Positions 22,801-30,841 of a stretch of 64,000 nucleotides of DNA are shown here, one piece after another. Origin of the DNA: Symbiodinium natans (lineage: Eukaryota > Sar > Dinophyceae > Suessiales > Symbiodiniaceae). The DNA lies in contig CAJNDS010002746.1 in the NCBI GenBank assembly GCA_905221605.1, forward strand, positions 1,039,389 to 1,103,388, read 5' to 3'. The notes under the pieces were generated by a model. It saw only the letters and a list, made by a program, of their open reading frames with translations, was not told the origin of the DNA and searched no databases. A program made the translations under genes and the position numbers. Numbering within the stretch: the first letter of the stretch is position 1; every line of letters starts with the position of its first letter.

Positions 22801-23659
22801 TTAGGGTTTAGGGTTTAGGGTTTAGGGTTTAGGGTTTAGGGTTTGGGGTTTAGGGTTTAGGGTTTAGGGTTTAGGGTTTAGGGTTTAGGGTTTAGGGTTT
22901 AGGGTTTAGGGTTTAGGGTTTAGGGTTTTTAGGGTTTAGGGTTTAGGGTTTAGGGTTTAGGGTTTAGGGTTTAGGGTTTAGGGTTTAGGGTTTAGGGTTT
23001 AGGGTTTAGGGGGGGGGGGGTACTTGCACGGTCCCTTAACTTGGCTGCACTCAGGAGGGTAGCTATAAATTAAGCTTTTAGCTGCCTTATTAAGAAACCC
23101 AATAAACCCAAAAAAGGTAAGGATCTAAAGGTACGGTAAAGTACCACAAAGTTAATAACTCCTCGTTGTTTTGCAGCCTTGCATGGTTTACTTCTTTCGG
23201 GTTGAAGCATTCTGTAGGGCATTGTCGATGTCGGCTTCGAAACTTCCTGGGGTCCAGGGTCGGGGTTGAGGCTTCGGGCTTGCGATCCTGAGAACATGGA
23301 CCAGGGATCAAGCTGGCTGAGACGCTAAACCCAAAACCGTAAACCGAATACATTAAACCCTCCGAAGTTTCATGGTCCCTTAGTGGGGGCCAGTAGAAGA
23401 GGACCCCTTGTATGCCCCTTAAAATACCCTACAAAACCCACAAGCCCCATAATTCAGAACCCTGTACAGAAGGTAAGGGACCATATTAAGGGCTCATGAA
23501 ACTACCCTCCTAAACCCCAAACCCTAAACCCTAAACCCCAATCCCTAAACCCCAAACCCTACACCCTAAGTGCCGGGTCAAACCCTAGACCCTCAACCGA
23601 AGTGCTGCAGCGCAAAGGTGCCAATTCCACTTTGGCGAAGCCACCGCAGCCCACAAGGC
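7823..23659 (-). CDS. AGC-family protein kinase domain, 17 small exons (ends of gene not fixed)
   Basis: A serine/threonine kinase catalytic domain read from 17 exons (861 nt, 286 whole codons) in 15.8 kb. Visible in order: glycine loop GCGGFAKV, the beta-3 lysine in RAWKMISK, the alpha-C glutamate in LTERLVLAA, hinge YCLQLLEYGIGGELYS, LKPED, DFGLAKF, activation loop TFTTCGTPDYFSPE, HSFDVDWWS, ELLTGSPPFE, YPLQIYRK, GKVQFP, PEKRLP and KHPFF. The CGTPDY loop, the IYRK/GKVQFP segment and the HPFF end point to the AGC group, closest in style to PKA/PKG. Reading phase is kept across all 16 junctions. Donors are GC (10), GT (5) and GA (2); acceptors are all AG. Odd points: SPE replaces APE, LKPED replaces LKPEN, and no HRD aspartate was found between exons 9 and 10. 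N-terminal domains and the C-terminal tail are uncertain. AGC group sure; subfamily, substrate and activity unknown. Confidence 0.9.
8215..8335. repeat. Telomere-type array (CCCTAAA)n
   Basis: Lies directly beside kinase exon 16 on its downstream side, that is, at the 5' end of the intron in transcript sense. A further array at 8445-8535 is on the exon's other side in the same orientation, so this exon breaks the usual inverted order. Confidence 0.9.
8341..8424 (-). CDS. Kinase exon 16: GKVQFP
   Basis: 28 codons beginning VMQGIGKVQFPESLTP and ending KQLCGQ, matching the xxGKxxFPxxxSxxAxxLIxxLL region. Phase 0 at both ends. GC donor (GCAGGT), acceptor GGCAG. Confidence 0.92.
9050..9119 (-). 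CDS. Kinase exon 15: IYRK segment
   Basis: Encodes a short Pro/Ala/Gly stretch and then NCDQADYPLQIYRK, matching the xxxPxQIYxKI helix G region of PKA-like kinases. GT donor (GTGGGC). The 5' boundary was chosen at the only AG that keeps phase with exon 14; an AG eleven bases further in is an alternative. Confidence 0.87.
11175..11260. repeat. GC-rich palindromic segment
   Basis: Successive self-complementary runs such as CCCGGGGGCCCCCCGGG would form stable hairpins. No coding signal. Confidence 0.6.
11455..11670. repeat. Degenerate tandem repeat
   Basis: Three diverged copies of a unit containing AAGGTCAA, GGGCCCC, CCGATTT, GGGTACCA and CCAATGCCCAATT. Confidence 0.6.
12060..12235. repeat. 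Telomere-type array (CCCTAAA)n
   Basis: Immediately left of kinase exon 14. A TTTAGGG array (12335-12420) lies immediately right of it, so the exon sits between inverted arrays. Confidence 0.93.
12247..12302 (-). CDS. Kinase exon 14: helix F/G
   Basis: Encodes VGVMTFELLTGSPPFEAP, the LGVxxYELLTGxPPF segment. Acceptor CGCAG, phase 0 in; GC donor in phase 2. Confidence 0.92.
12430..12550. repeat. Variant block (GGGCTTA)n
   Basis: About 16 units of GGGCTTA, homogeneous and set between ordinary TTTAGGG arrays. Similar blocks are at 18632-18745, 31943-32005, 45340-45395 and 45417-45508 (the last two in the opposite sense). Confidence 0.92.
12551..12718. repeat. Telomere-type array (TTTAGGG)n
   Basis: About 24 units with a single GGTTAGG slip. 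Confidence 0.93.
13395..13600. repeat. Octamer array (CCCCTAAA)n with CCCCTACA and CCCCGAAA runs
   Basis: Blocks of CCCCGAAA, then CCCCTACA, then CCCCTAAA, each internally homogeneous. Left flank of kinase exon 13. Confidence 0.92.
13632..13676 (-). CDS. Kinase exon 13: helix F, VDWW
   Basis: Encodes IISAAGHSFDVDWWS, the GH-x-VDWW signature that follows PE in AGC kinases. Phase 0 at both ends, GC donor (GCAGCT), acceptor CCCAG. Telomere-like arrays on both sides point away from the exon in opposite orientation. Confidence 0.92.
13718..13915. repeat. Telomere-type array (TTTAGGG)n
   Basis: Right flank of kinase exon 13, opposite in orientation to the left-flank array. Confidence 0.94.
14157..14245 (-). 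other. Open island inside kinase intron 12
   Basis: The minus frame reads ENMREKLTSFETTRCEMQHS with GTAAG-AA and CAG-GTCCTG borders, and in phase with QNVVQLDEV at 14398-14432. Very protein-like (coiled-coil type), but it would interrupt the invariant PE-to-GH kinase segment. Either from another transcript or spurious. Confidence 0.3.
14815..14945. repeat. Telomere-type array (CCCTAAA)n
   Basis: Left flank of kinase exon 12, ending 12 bp from it. Confidence 0.93.
14958..15000 (-). CDS. Kinase exon 12: activation loop
   Basis: Encodes TFTTCGTPDYFSPE. The first base completes Met with exon 11 (KMTFTT). The threonine of TTCGTP is at the usual AGC activation-loop phosphosite. GA donor, phase 0 out. 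SPE replaces the commoner APE. Confidence 0.93.
15669..15703 (-). CDS. Kinase exon 11: DFG motif
   Basis: Encodes DFGLAKFVVDK plus two bases. Acceptor CCCAG, GC donor, phase 0 in and 2 out. DFG is intact, so the magnesium-binding aspartate is present. Confidence 0.92.
16599..16650 (-). CDS. Kinase exon 10: catalytic loop end, LKPED
   Basis: Encodes LKPEDCVLTAEGRLKLI; joined to exon 11 it reads KLIDFGLAK. Enters in phase 2 (leading C), so the preceding codon would be completed as xxC, for example GAC. GA donor (GACACC). Asp takes the place of the usual metal-binding Asn of KPEN. Confidence 0.85.
16665..16752. repeat. Telomere-type array followed by (GA)n
   Basis: TTTAGGG array right of kinase exon 10, running directly into a GA dinucleotide tract. 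Confidence 0.9.
16752..16815. repeat. Dinucleotide microsatellite (GA)n
   Basis: About 30 GA units with two GC interruptions, then CAGGAGA repeats. Confidence 0.95.
17587..17680. mobile_element. MITE family A copy
   Basis: Begins GGGATGTTCTCC, has inverted inner arms around AGTCCTTAATAGGG and CCCTATTAAGGAATC, and ends GATAAGGGGGAAC. About 94 bp, no coding sequence. Confidence 0.72.
17902..18003. repeat. Dispersed repeat family B copy
   Basis: Shares CCTAGGAA, AAGGGTGCCCTTT, AAGGGAACCTAAACCC and AAGGGCCTACTCCGGGTC with copies at 43157-43272, 48236-48347 and, more diverged, 39297-39435, 25152-25235 and 17089-17160. Confidence 0.7.
18104..18143 (-). CDS. Kinase exon 9: helix E, LH motif
   Basis: Encodes TAIGHLHDLCVV, matching the xLHxxxVV end of subdomain VIA. 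The 3' end is uncertain. A GC donor at 18103-18102 keeps phase with exon 10 but gives VVLLKPED without an RD. Open sequence continues as VVLR before reading into non-coding DNA. Confidence 0.72.
18931..18960 (-). CDS. Kinase exon 8: start of helix E
   Basis: A 30-nt exon giving GGEDVSVLL with a split codon at each end (phase 1 in, 1 out). Including it brings the GGEL-to-HLH distance to 33 residues, about the normal kinase spacing. Donor GTTTCA. Confidence 0.72.
   Translation of the reverse strand, partial: WVEKMSLYF
19085..19310. repeat. Telomere-type array (CCCTAAA)n
   Basis: Long CCCTAAA array left of kinase exon 7. Confidence 0.93.
19334..19395 (-). CDS. Kinase exon 7: hinge and GGEL
   Basis: Encodes LEYGIGGELYSVYKNAKLYG. 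GGELY is the subdomain V signature of AGC kinases. Acceptor CGAG, donor GTGAGG, phase 2 in and 1 out. Confidence 0.88.
19741..19777 (-). CDS. Kinase exon 6: beta-5
   Basis: Encodes PPVWGGGYCLQ plus partial codons at both ends. With exon 7 it reads YCLQLLEYGIGGEL, the canonical beta-5/hinge. GC donor, phase 1 in and 2 out, consistent with both neighbours. Confidence 0.8.
20622..20760. repeat. Telomere-type array (TTTAGGG)n
   Basis: About 19 units with GGGTCTA variants. In kinase intron 5. Confidence 0.92.
21572..21618 (-). CDS. Kinase exon 5: alpha-C to beta-4
   Basis: Encodes FMVYTKPFLSLRIRC plus one base. KPFLSLR matches the HPFLVRL segment that precedes beta-4 in AGC kinases. Acceptor ATCAG, GC donor, phases 2 in and 1 out. 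Confidence 0.72.
22056..22088 (-). CDS. Kinase exon 4: helix C with conserved glutamate
   Basis: Encodes ALTERLVLAA, fitting the alpha-C pattern in which Glu pairs with the beta-3 Lys. Enters in phase 2, leaves in phase 2 at a GC donor. A longer reading to a GT donor further on is possible but breaks phase with the next exon. Confidence 0.72.
22287..22333 (-). CDS. Kinase exon 3: segment before helix C
   Basis: Encodes GLLAKPWTFKETDGT plus two bases, which complete as Asn with exon 4. The donor is a textbook GTGAGT. It is longer than the usual beta-3 to alpha-C linker, so it may be a family-specific insert. Support is phase continuity (0 in, 2 out) and good splice sites; there is no family motif. 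Confidence 0.65.
22697..22759 (-). CDS. Kinase exon 2: beta-2/beta-3 with ATP-binding lysine
   Basis: 21 codons reading VEHPGSELRAWKMISKAQVYK. The lysine of AWK is at the VAIK/ALK position. Acceptor TCCAG, donor GCAAGG, phase 0 at both ends. It is bracketed on the + strand by CCCTAAA on the left and TTTAGGG on the right. Confidence 0.88.
22783..23010. repeat. Telomere-type array (TTTAGGG)n ending in a G run
   Basis: About 32 units immediately right of kinase exon 2, ending in about 11 G. Confidence 0.95.
23622..23659 (-). CDS. Kinase exon 1: glycine-rich loop
   Basis: Encodes LVGCGGFAKVEL, matching the GxGxFxxV nucleotide-binding loop. It starts in phase 1 after AG and ends in phase 0 before a GC donor (GCACC). 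Joined to exon 2 it gives FAKVEL-VEHPGSE, the normal beta-1 to beta-2 spacing. Confidence 0.85.
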
Positions 23660-24190
23660 CTTCGCGGAATGATTCGGGGACGAACCCTAAACCACAAACC
23701 TCAAACTTTAAACCCTGAACCCTACACCCTGAAGCCCACGCTTACGAACTACTTGGAGCTTGAGGGTTTAGGGCTCGTAGGGCGCCTCCCCCAGAACCCA
23801 ACTAAACAGCTTCGGGGCTTCTTTGGGCCAAACCCTAAACCCTAAACCCTAAAGCTGCTTTGGGGCGGGGGGCACCCGAAGCCCTGTGCTCCTTACAACA
23901 GTTCGGGCGGCAATTGCGTCTCAGAGCCCTAAACCCTAACCTTCAGCCCATCAAAACCCTTAAAAACCAAAAGCCTAAAGCCCTCAAAGCCCTCAACGAA
24001 CTGAAAACAAATAACACACTCAAACCTTACAAACCTAAACATGTATGGGACCTGAGGGAAAACCATGGCCAGGTGCTATATCGTGGTTTAACCCACGTCA
24101 TGAAGCCTAAACCCGAAACCCTAAACCCTGAACCCTAAACCCTAAACCCCAAACCCTAAAACCCTAAACCCAAAACCCTAGCCGTGTCAC

Positions 24191-24227
24191 GCTGGTTCGG
24201 AGGACTCGGTCAAGCCAAGTGCTTCCC
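24191..24227 (-). CDS. Candidate exon, cyclic-nucleotide-binding-like
   Basis: Reads GEALGLTESSEPA between an AAG acceptor and a GTGACA donor. It resembles the FGELALLxxxPRAATV phosphate-binding cassette of cNMP-binding domains, but the family Arg would lie in the next exon. With an upstream kinase of PKA/PKG style this would suggest a PKG, by inference from one short segment. Confidence 0.35.
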
Positions 24228-24477
24228 CTTGGGGAATGGAGTCATCGACTTAGGAATAATCCCCTGCCCCGAATATTAACCCACCCTACCCCCTAAGATA
24301 AAATACCGGGGGTTGAGGGGCAGGGGGGGGAGGGGATTCTAAAGCTTGGAACCCTCAACCCTAAACCCTAAACTCTGAACCCTAAACCCTAAACCCCAAA
24401 CTCTGAACCCTAAACCCTAAACCCTAAAGCCTTGAACCCGAAAGCCCAAACACCACAAGCTGCTTTTGACCCCAGCG

Positions 24478-24535
24478 TCCGGGCCGCCTCGTGGCTTGAG
24501 CCCGGTGAAGTCAGCGCTGACTAAACCTGGGGGGG
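24478..24535 (-). CDS. Candidate exon, unassigned
   Basis: An island bracketed by CCCTAAA-type and TTTAGGG repeats. One minus frame reads SADFTGLKPRGGPDAGVK. No family recognised. Confidence 0.25.
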
Positions 24536-25270
24536 GGGTTTAGGGTTTAGGGTTTAGGGTTTAGGGTTTAGGGTTTAGGGTTTAGGGTTTAGGGTCTAAA
24601 GGACTTCATGAGCTTACTTGACGGGGGCCTGAGAAGGCCGTAGGCTTACAATGGAGAGCGGTTCGGGATTGCCAAGGGGAGTTTTAATCGGGTTTAGGGT
24701 TTAGGGTTTAGGGTTTAGGGTTTAGGGTTTAGGGTTTAGGGTTTAGGGTTTAGGGTTTAGGGTTTAGGGTTTAGGGCTTAGGTTCAGGGATATAGGCTAA
24801 CCAACCCACGCCACACGCATTGGGAGTTGTCTTGTTTCAAGTTCGTGATGCTCCTAACCCCCACCCCCCTCCCCAAAAAAAAAAAAAAATAAATAAATAG
24901 AATGTAGTCAAAAACACGACTGGCCCGCTTGAGTCGAACTGAGCTTGCAAAATTAGCTATAATCGCCAAGGTAGCTCACAAAAAATAATGGCACACTACC
25001 ACCCTTATACCCCCAAAATCCTAAATCCTCGTAGGTTTTTTGCGCTTTTTTGGGGCAAGAGCTTTGAGAATTGGGCTCAGGTTTCAGCAAGGTCTCGTGG
25101 CATATGGGTATTTCCAAAAATAGGGGTACCCCTTTCATACCTGAAATAGAATAGAATCCCCTTAATCCCAAAAAACAGTACCCTATTTTTGGAAACCCTC
25201 ATATAGGGAATAAGGGCCTACTCTGGGTCCTAGCCCCAAACCCTAAACCCCCACTCCGGGATTTCGGCAC

Positions 25271-25375
25271 TCTGAAGCACGGCGGACCCGTAGCAGCTGC
25301 AGCGGCCGAGGCGCCAAAGGCTTTCTCCTCCTGGTGCTCCACCAACGTCAACGTGCCGTTGCGGATCTCTTGGAC
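25271..25375 (-). CDS. Candidate exon, degenerate cNMP-binding segment
   Basis: 35 codons, phase 0 at both ends, AAG acceptor and GTGCCG donor. Reads VQEIRNGTLTLVEHQEEKAF and then an alanine-rich stretch ending PPCFR. The pattern xxIxxGxLxxxE...FG is reminiscent of a cNMP-binding beta roll, but the glutamate after FG is absent. A clearly protein-like frame; domain assignment is weak. Confidence 0.45.
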
Positions 25376-26084
25376 CTTGCTGACGTACTTTAGTCATAGC
25401 AGACCCTACAAACCCGATCAACATAAACCCCATAAACCCTATAAACCCTATGTCCAGCTTGACTTTCAGGGCTGTCTATAGTTTAGGGATTGGAGACAAG
25501 TGCTTGTGGAGATTAGGTGCTTGGGGGCCCAAACCCTATGTACGGCTTGGGGCTTTCCGGGCTGCATAGTTGTAGGGGTTTGGAGATTCGGTGGTGCTTG
25601 GGGCCCAACCATTGGACCTGAGCAACGCATCCCCCCCCCCCCCCCCAAAAAAAACATAACAAACACACCTGAAAGGCGCAATTTGGGGGATTTCGCAAAT
25701 AAAGCAAATCCCTGTGTTGGAATCTCTTTAAGGGAGGTCTACTCTATTTGGGGTAGAAAGGGGGTACCCCCCAGGTCAACCGCCCCCCCCCCCCCCCCCC
25801 GTTAAAAAAAAAATTGCAAGTAACCCCTATATAAAGTACTGGTGCTCATGAGGCTGCTTCGGGGGTTTCCATAGGCGCGCTAACTCACTATCCTTATTGT
25901 GCTCACTCAAAGAAAGCCCCAAAAAGTATAGTGTTTTTGTTGGTGGGGGCTGACGTGTTCACAAGCTTACTTGATCCCTATCTAGTACGAAAGCGTCAAA
26001 AGCTCACAGTGCCCATCTTAAACCCTAAACCCTAAACCCTAAACCCTCTACCCTCTAAACCCTACACCCTAAACCCCAAAATGT

Positions 26085-26165
26085 GGGTCTTTGATCTGTT
26101 TCCAACCAACATCGACACCGTGCCGAAGTTGCTCCTTGCAAGGCTCTTGTTTCGCAGGCAAACCC
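26085..26165 (-). CDS. Candidate exon, unassigned
   Basis: An island with an AACAAG acceptor and an open minus frame SLARSNFGTVSMLV. Lies upstream of the kinase core and could belong to it or to another gene. Confidence 0.28.
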
Positions 26166-26240
26166 TAAACGTTTAGGGTTTAGGGTTTAGGGTTTAGGGT
26201 TTAGGGTTTCGGGTTTAGGGTTTAGGGTTTAGGGTTTATG

Positions 26241-26352
26241 GTACCCCCAAAAGGACACCCAAGGTATACACTCACCAATATTAAAGAAAGGAACCTTATA
26301 TACACTCACTAAAAGCAGTAATATTAGCCCTGCTTCATATACCTGGGCCATA
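26241..26352. repeat. Dispersed repeat family C copy
   Basis: GTACCCCCAAAAGGACACC, ATACACTCACCAATATTAAA and CCCTGCTTCATA are shared in order with 50998-51108. Confidence 0.75.
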
Positions 26353-27079
26353 AAGGCTACTATGTGGGAACACCCCTCTGAGGGGCAAGTATATGCTTTA
26401 TAGGTACTTGGACCCTTAGGGAAATCTACTCTGCTTAAGAGCCAAGAACACGGATTATTTGCTTGCAATGAATTTTACTGCAGCACCAGGTGAGCAACCT
26501 TTGATAAACTATGGTCTTCTCCACCTAAGATTCAATGGGCACGTGTTGCCCTTTTCTAGTTCACGCCTTCTCGCACATGAACAATATCCTATATCCTATG
26601 CGTAAACAAAGACAAGGTTTAAGACAATTCCCCGCAAACCCTGTAAAGTACTGGATTTTTGATGAATCGGAAAAATCACGCATTAAATGTGCCAAACATC
26701 CTATTATGAACGTTGCCTGCGAGAACAGGGAGACATGCTTGCAGGTTTCTGTATCAATAATCACAATAGTTCTCCCATTTGCGGATCCCGGGTTGTGGGT
26801 CAACGTAGAGTTCAGAAAACGAAGCACCTCACAGCCCTGAACTCTAAACCCTGAACCCAACAAGCGAAACTAAACCCTGAACCCTCAACCCTCAACCCGA
26901 GTCAACCCCTTAGTACCTAAAGGAAAGAACTATACCCAGTAGTGAAGTAGGCTTCTTCCCTGTTTGGGGGTTTAGGGTTTAGGGTTCAGGGTTTAGGGTT
27001 TAGGGCTTAGTAAGGCTTAGGGTTTAGGGTTTAGGGTTTAGGGCTTAGGGTTTAGGGCTAGGGTTTAGGGCCCCTCCCC

Positions 27080-27178
27080 AAAGTTCAGACCCGGCTGCGG
27101 CCGCGGAGATCGCCCCGGGAAGCTGCGCAGGTGTCGCGGCATCCTCGGCCAGGATGTCGTGCACGACCTTCCTCTGAA
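27080..27178 (-). CDS. Candidate exon, unassigned
   Basis: An open minus frame reading KVVHDILAEDAATPAQLPG with GC-rich codon use. No family recognised. Confidence 0.35.
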
Positions 27179-27283
27179 AGAGGGGTTTAGGGTTTAGGGT
27201 TTAGGGTTTAGGGTTTAGGGTTTGGGGATTGGGGTTTAGGGTTTGGGGTTTGCGGTTTAGGGTTTGGGTTTGGGGTTTGGGGT

Positions 27284-27350
27284 TTGGGGGGGTTTGGGGT
27301 TTGGGGTTTGGGGTTTGGGGTTTGGGGCTTGGGGTTTGGGGTTTGGGGTT
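27284..27350. repeat. Variant block (GGGGTTT)n
   Basis: Homogeneous GGGGTTT units; further blocks at 45632-45755 and 52005-52118. Confidence 0.92.
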
Positions 27351-27779
27351 TAGGGCTTTGGGTTTTGGGAATTTGGGGTTTTGGGCTTAGGGTAGCGAGG
27401 GCTTTTTGGGTTTTGGAAAGGGTAGCTGGGGTTTGGGGATTTTGGGTTTGGGGCTTAGGGCTTAGCGACTGAATTTCAGGGTTTGGGGTCTATACCACAG
27501 GGATCTCTTGGGTCTCTTGCAGCAGTGATTGGCCATGAAGGATTTAGGCCTTGTGCGCTTTTTGAGGTTTTGAGGGCTTTTAAGGGCCTTTGGGTGGGGC
27601 GTTGGAGGGTTCCTAAACCCAGAACCCTACACGCCAGAAACCCTATAAGCCCTAGTAAGCCCTACAACCCCTACAAGCCCCCTAATTTTTATGTAGCCTT
27701 GATAAGCCCTAAAGCCCTAAAAACCCTGAGCCCCCAAAAAACCTAGATGCCCTGCAAACCATAACCCACCCACCCACCC

Positions 27780-27908
27780 ACCCTAAACCCTAAACCCTAG
27801 ACCCTGAACCCTGAACCCTAAACCCTAAACCCTAAACCCTAAACCCTAAACCCTAAACCCTAAACCCTAAACCCTAAACCCTAAACCCTAAACCCTAAAC
27901 CCTAAACC
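27780..27908. repeat. Telomere-type array (CCCTAAA)n
   Basis: Left flank of the candidate exon at 27912-27990, which is followed by a TTTAGGG array at 28018-28095. Confidence 0.93.
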
Positions 27909-27911
27909 CCC

Positions 27912-27990
27912 CTCACGGCACTGGAAGGATCGGCCTGAGGAGGAGGTTCGCCTCCCGGCCGTCCTTCTTGTCCTTGCGCGGGGCGAGGCT
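27912..27990 (-). CDS. Candidate exon, basic segment
   Basis: An island bracketed CCCTAAA / TTTAGGG. The minus frame reads APRKDKKDGREANLLLRPIL and meets a GT donor. Lysine-rich, protein-like; no domain assigned. Confidence 0.4.
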
Positions 27991-28431
27991 CCAGGGTGCA
28001 GGGGTTTCAATTCAGGGGGTTTAGGGTTTAGGGTTTAGGGTTTAGGGTTTAGGGTTTAGGGTTTAGGGTTTAGGGTTTAGGGTTTAGGGTTTAGATTTTA
28101 GGGGTTAGGGGTTAGGGGTTAGGGGTTAGGGGTTAGGGTTTAGGGATTTGCGTAGGGGCTTGGGGTTTGGGGAATTCGGCGTTTGGGGAATTAGGGGTTT
28201 AAGGGGTTAAAGGGTTTTAGCGGTTTAGGGTGCATGTGCCCGCGAGTGCTTCCACTTCTTTCTTTCGGTTGTGATGCGGCTTGGAAAACCGCCTGTCAAG
28301 AGAAGCTTCTGACTTTCAGCAAGTCGGGGTGTGACTTGCGCACGTGTTTCCACGCGTGCCGACATGAACGCGAACGTTCCCGAGCTGGTCACCCCGTAAG
28401 TCAACGCGGCTTCTTTAACCGGAATCCTAGT

Positions 28432-28557
28432 GTTTAGGGTTTAGGGTTTAGGGTTTAGGGTTTAGGGTTTAGGGTTTAGGGTTTAGGGTTTAGGGTTTAG
28501 GGTTTAGGGTTTAGGGTTTAGGGTTTAGGGTTTAGGGTTTAGGGTTTAGGGTTTAGG
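28432..28557. repeat. Telomere-type array (TTTAGGG)n
   Basis: About 18 perfect units. Confidence 0.94.
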
Positions 28558-28739
28558 GGTAGACCCAATATGAGGCCATGCCTGCCCATGGGAAGTAGCT
28601 TGACTGACTGGGTTCGTTCAGGCCTACCCCTACACCCTATACCAAAAACCTAAGAGGAGATGGGATCCGATAACCCTGAACCCTGAACCCTAAACCCGAA
28701 ACCCCAAACCCTAAACCCCAAACCCCAAACCCTAAACCC

Positions 28740-29394
28740 GGTAACGCCGCTGATTGCGGCCCCGCACGTTTGCGGGTGTCTTGCTGCTGTCGGACGCCAG
28801 AAAACGTGGAAGACTCGAGGTTTTTTGCGTGTCGCATTCGCAGGACGCATTTTGACTATGGTCAAAATCACCACTGGCACCATGGGTTCGGTGCTCGTGA
28901 GCACGAAAACACTGCGCACAGCGATGTTTTCGAGACCCCCGCTTGGCACCCCAAAAAGTGCTTGCTTTTCGAACGTTGTTTTCGCACGAAAACACTGCGC
29001 ACAGCGTTCTTGCGCATATTTTGTACAAAGAGGCAAAAAAGTGTACAGACAGGCAAACATGCTGCAAATACCAGTGTTGTGGCATCTTCGCCAAAGGCAT
29101 TAGTGCTGGTGACCGCGTGTCTTCTTCCATAATATGTTGTATAGAGAAGCAAAAATGCTGTAAATACCAGTGTGTTGGGCATTGTCGCCATGGGCACGAA
29201 CGCTTCTGACCTCGTGTCTTGTTCCAGAAACGTCACACATCCCTTGGCAGAAAACGCTGGAAATACCGATGTTTTGGGCAGGATCGCCATATTGATGGAC
29301 GCAATTACACCCCCCCCCCCCCCCACCACCACCCGAAGGCCGAAAACCCGGCAACCTGCCGAAACCTTCGGGGCCGCAATCAGCGGCGTTAGCC
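28740..29394. mobile_element. Terminal-inverted-repeat element, about 655 bp
   Basis: Left end TAACGCCGCTGATTGCGGCC (from 28742); the right end carries its reverse complement up to 29392, a match of about 23 bp. Inside are three diverged tandem copies (from 29061, 29158, 29254; period about 97 bp) each with GCTGxAAATACC. No transposase. Both ends abut telomere-type CCCTAAA sequence, consistent with insertion into an array. Likely non-autonomous DNA transposon or introner-type element. Confidence 0.7.
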
Positions 29395-29494
29395 TAAACC
29401 CTAAACCCTAAACCCTAAACCCCTAAACCCTAAAACCCAAACCCTAAACCCTGAACCCTGAACCCCACGGACCCTAAGGCACCAGGATCCCAAA

Positions 29495-29558
29495 CAAACA
29501 ACACCCGAGAGCTCCTCGTCGTCAGCGGGTTTCGGCCGCTCCGAGGGCCTGGGAGATG
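29495..29558 (-). CDS. Candidate exon, acidic linker
   Basis: The minus frame reads RPSERPKPADDEELSG in an island bracketed by CCCTAAA and TTTAGGG arrays. Looks like a low-complexity linker. Confidence 0.35.
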
Positions 29559-30149
29559 ATAGGGTTTAGGGTTTAGGGTTTAGGGTTTAGGGTTTGGGGT
29601 TTGGGCTTTGGGGTTTGGGGTTTAGGGTTTGGGGTTTGGGGTTTAGGGTTTAGTTTTTAGGGCTTAGGGTTTAGGGTTTAGGGTTTAGGGCTTGGGGCTT
29701 ATAGGGTTTAATTAGGGTTGAGGATTTAGGGCTTAGGAACTCAGAGGGAGGTTTAAACCGGCTTTTTGGCTGAGGCGCGGAGGCTTTATTTGGGGCTTGG
29801 GAAGGTGGAGGGTTTAGGGCTTAGGGTTTGCGTGCTCCAAAACCATTGGGGTTTCGGGAGCTAGGGCCCTAATCAGGGGCTAGAGTTTGGGTCAAGGGCC
29901 CCAAAGGCCGGGAGGGGGGGGTGGGGGGTGCGGTTTAGGGTTGGTCTCGGGTCGAGGGGCTGAGGGTTTGTAAGGTTTAGGGGTTTTAGGGTTGTAGAGT
30001 AAAGGCTTGCGAAGGGATGTTGGCAATGACCCGTCGAAGGATCCTTTATGCCTCTGGAGTTCGATCTTTCCCTCCTTCCGTCCCTGAAGTGTATGGCCTA
30101 AACCCTAAACCCTAAACCCTAAACCCTAAACTCTAAACCCTAAACCCTA

Positions 30150-30238
30150 CGCCAGCAAGCCGCTCCGGAGCATACTCTTCCTCGCTGGCGTCCTCTGGTC
30201 AGAGGTTGGCACGGGGTGGAAACTACCCGGGAAGAAAG
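30150..30238 (-). CDS. Candidate exon, acidic segment
   Basis: The minus frame reads EDASEEEYAPERLAG in a bracketed island. Acidic, protein-like; no family. Confidence 0.35.
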
Positions 30239-30527
30239 TAGGGTTTAGGGTTTAGGGTTTGGGGTTTAGGGTTTAGGGCTTAGGGTGTAGGGTTTAGGGA
30301 TCCGCCGACCCTGGCGGCCTGTTGGATGGGTTTGAGGAGGTGAAAACCTCCCTCTTTCCCTCCTTACCCCCCCAAAACGCGGGGGGGGGGTAGGGGGGTC
30401 GGTGCACAATTTTTTCGTGGAGGACCGCGCCACCCGCACAGCGTAAACAGGCGGTTCAGCACAAGGGGGTAGGGGCGCCCTCAGCAAAATCAGCGTTTTT
30501 GGCCCTCCCTCTCCGCCCGACCCGCCC

Positions 30528-30680
30528 CCCCCCTCCCGCCCCCCCCCCTACCCCTCCCACTGTTTGGGTCCTGATGCCACCCCCCACCACCCCAACGTTT
30601 CACAGAACTCTGTGAGCAGGCTGACCTTTCAACTATGCTCCAGCAGGGTCGGCGGCTTGAGCCGGAGGCTCTTAAATTTG
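30528..30680. repeat. Dispersed repeat family F copy
   Basis: C-rich lead followed by CACAGAACTCTG, CTCAACTATGCTC-like sequence and GGGTCGGCGGCTTGAGCCGG, ending GGCTCTTAAAT. Second copy at 49985-50105. The last part can form a GGCTTGAGCC-type hairpin. Confidence 0.7.
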
Positions 30681-30841
30681 GGTAAAAAGGGAACATCAGT
30701 AAACCCTAGACCTAACCCTGGGAACTATGCAAGGGATTGTGTAAGGATTGCGTATTTAGGATTCTTTCGGGTTGAGGTGGGTCTGGATTCGGGGGTTTAT
30801 GGAAAGCCCTAAACCCTTAACCCTTATCAGCCTTAAACCCT

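Noticed and set aside
28650-29354. Overlapping frames of 79-154 codons
   Set aside because: They lie inside the TIR element, are open on both strands in several frames and show no transposase motifs.
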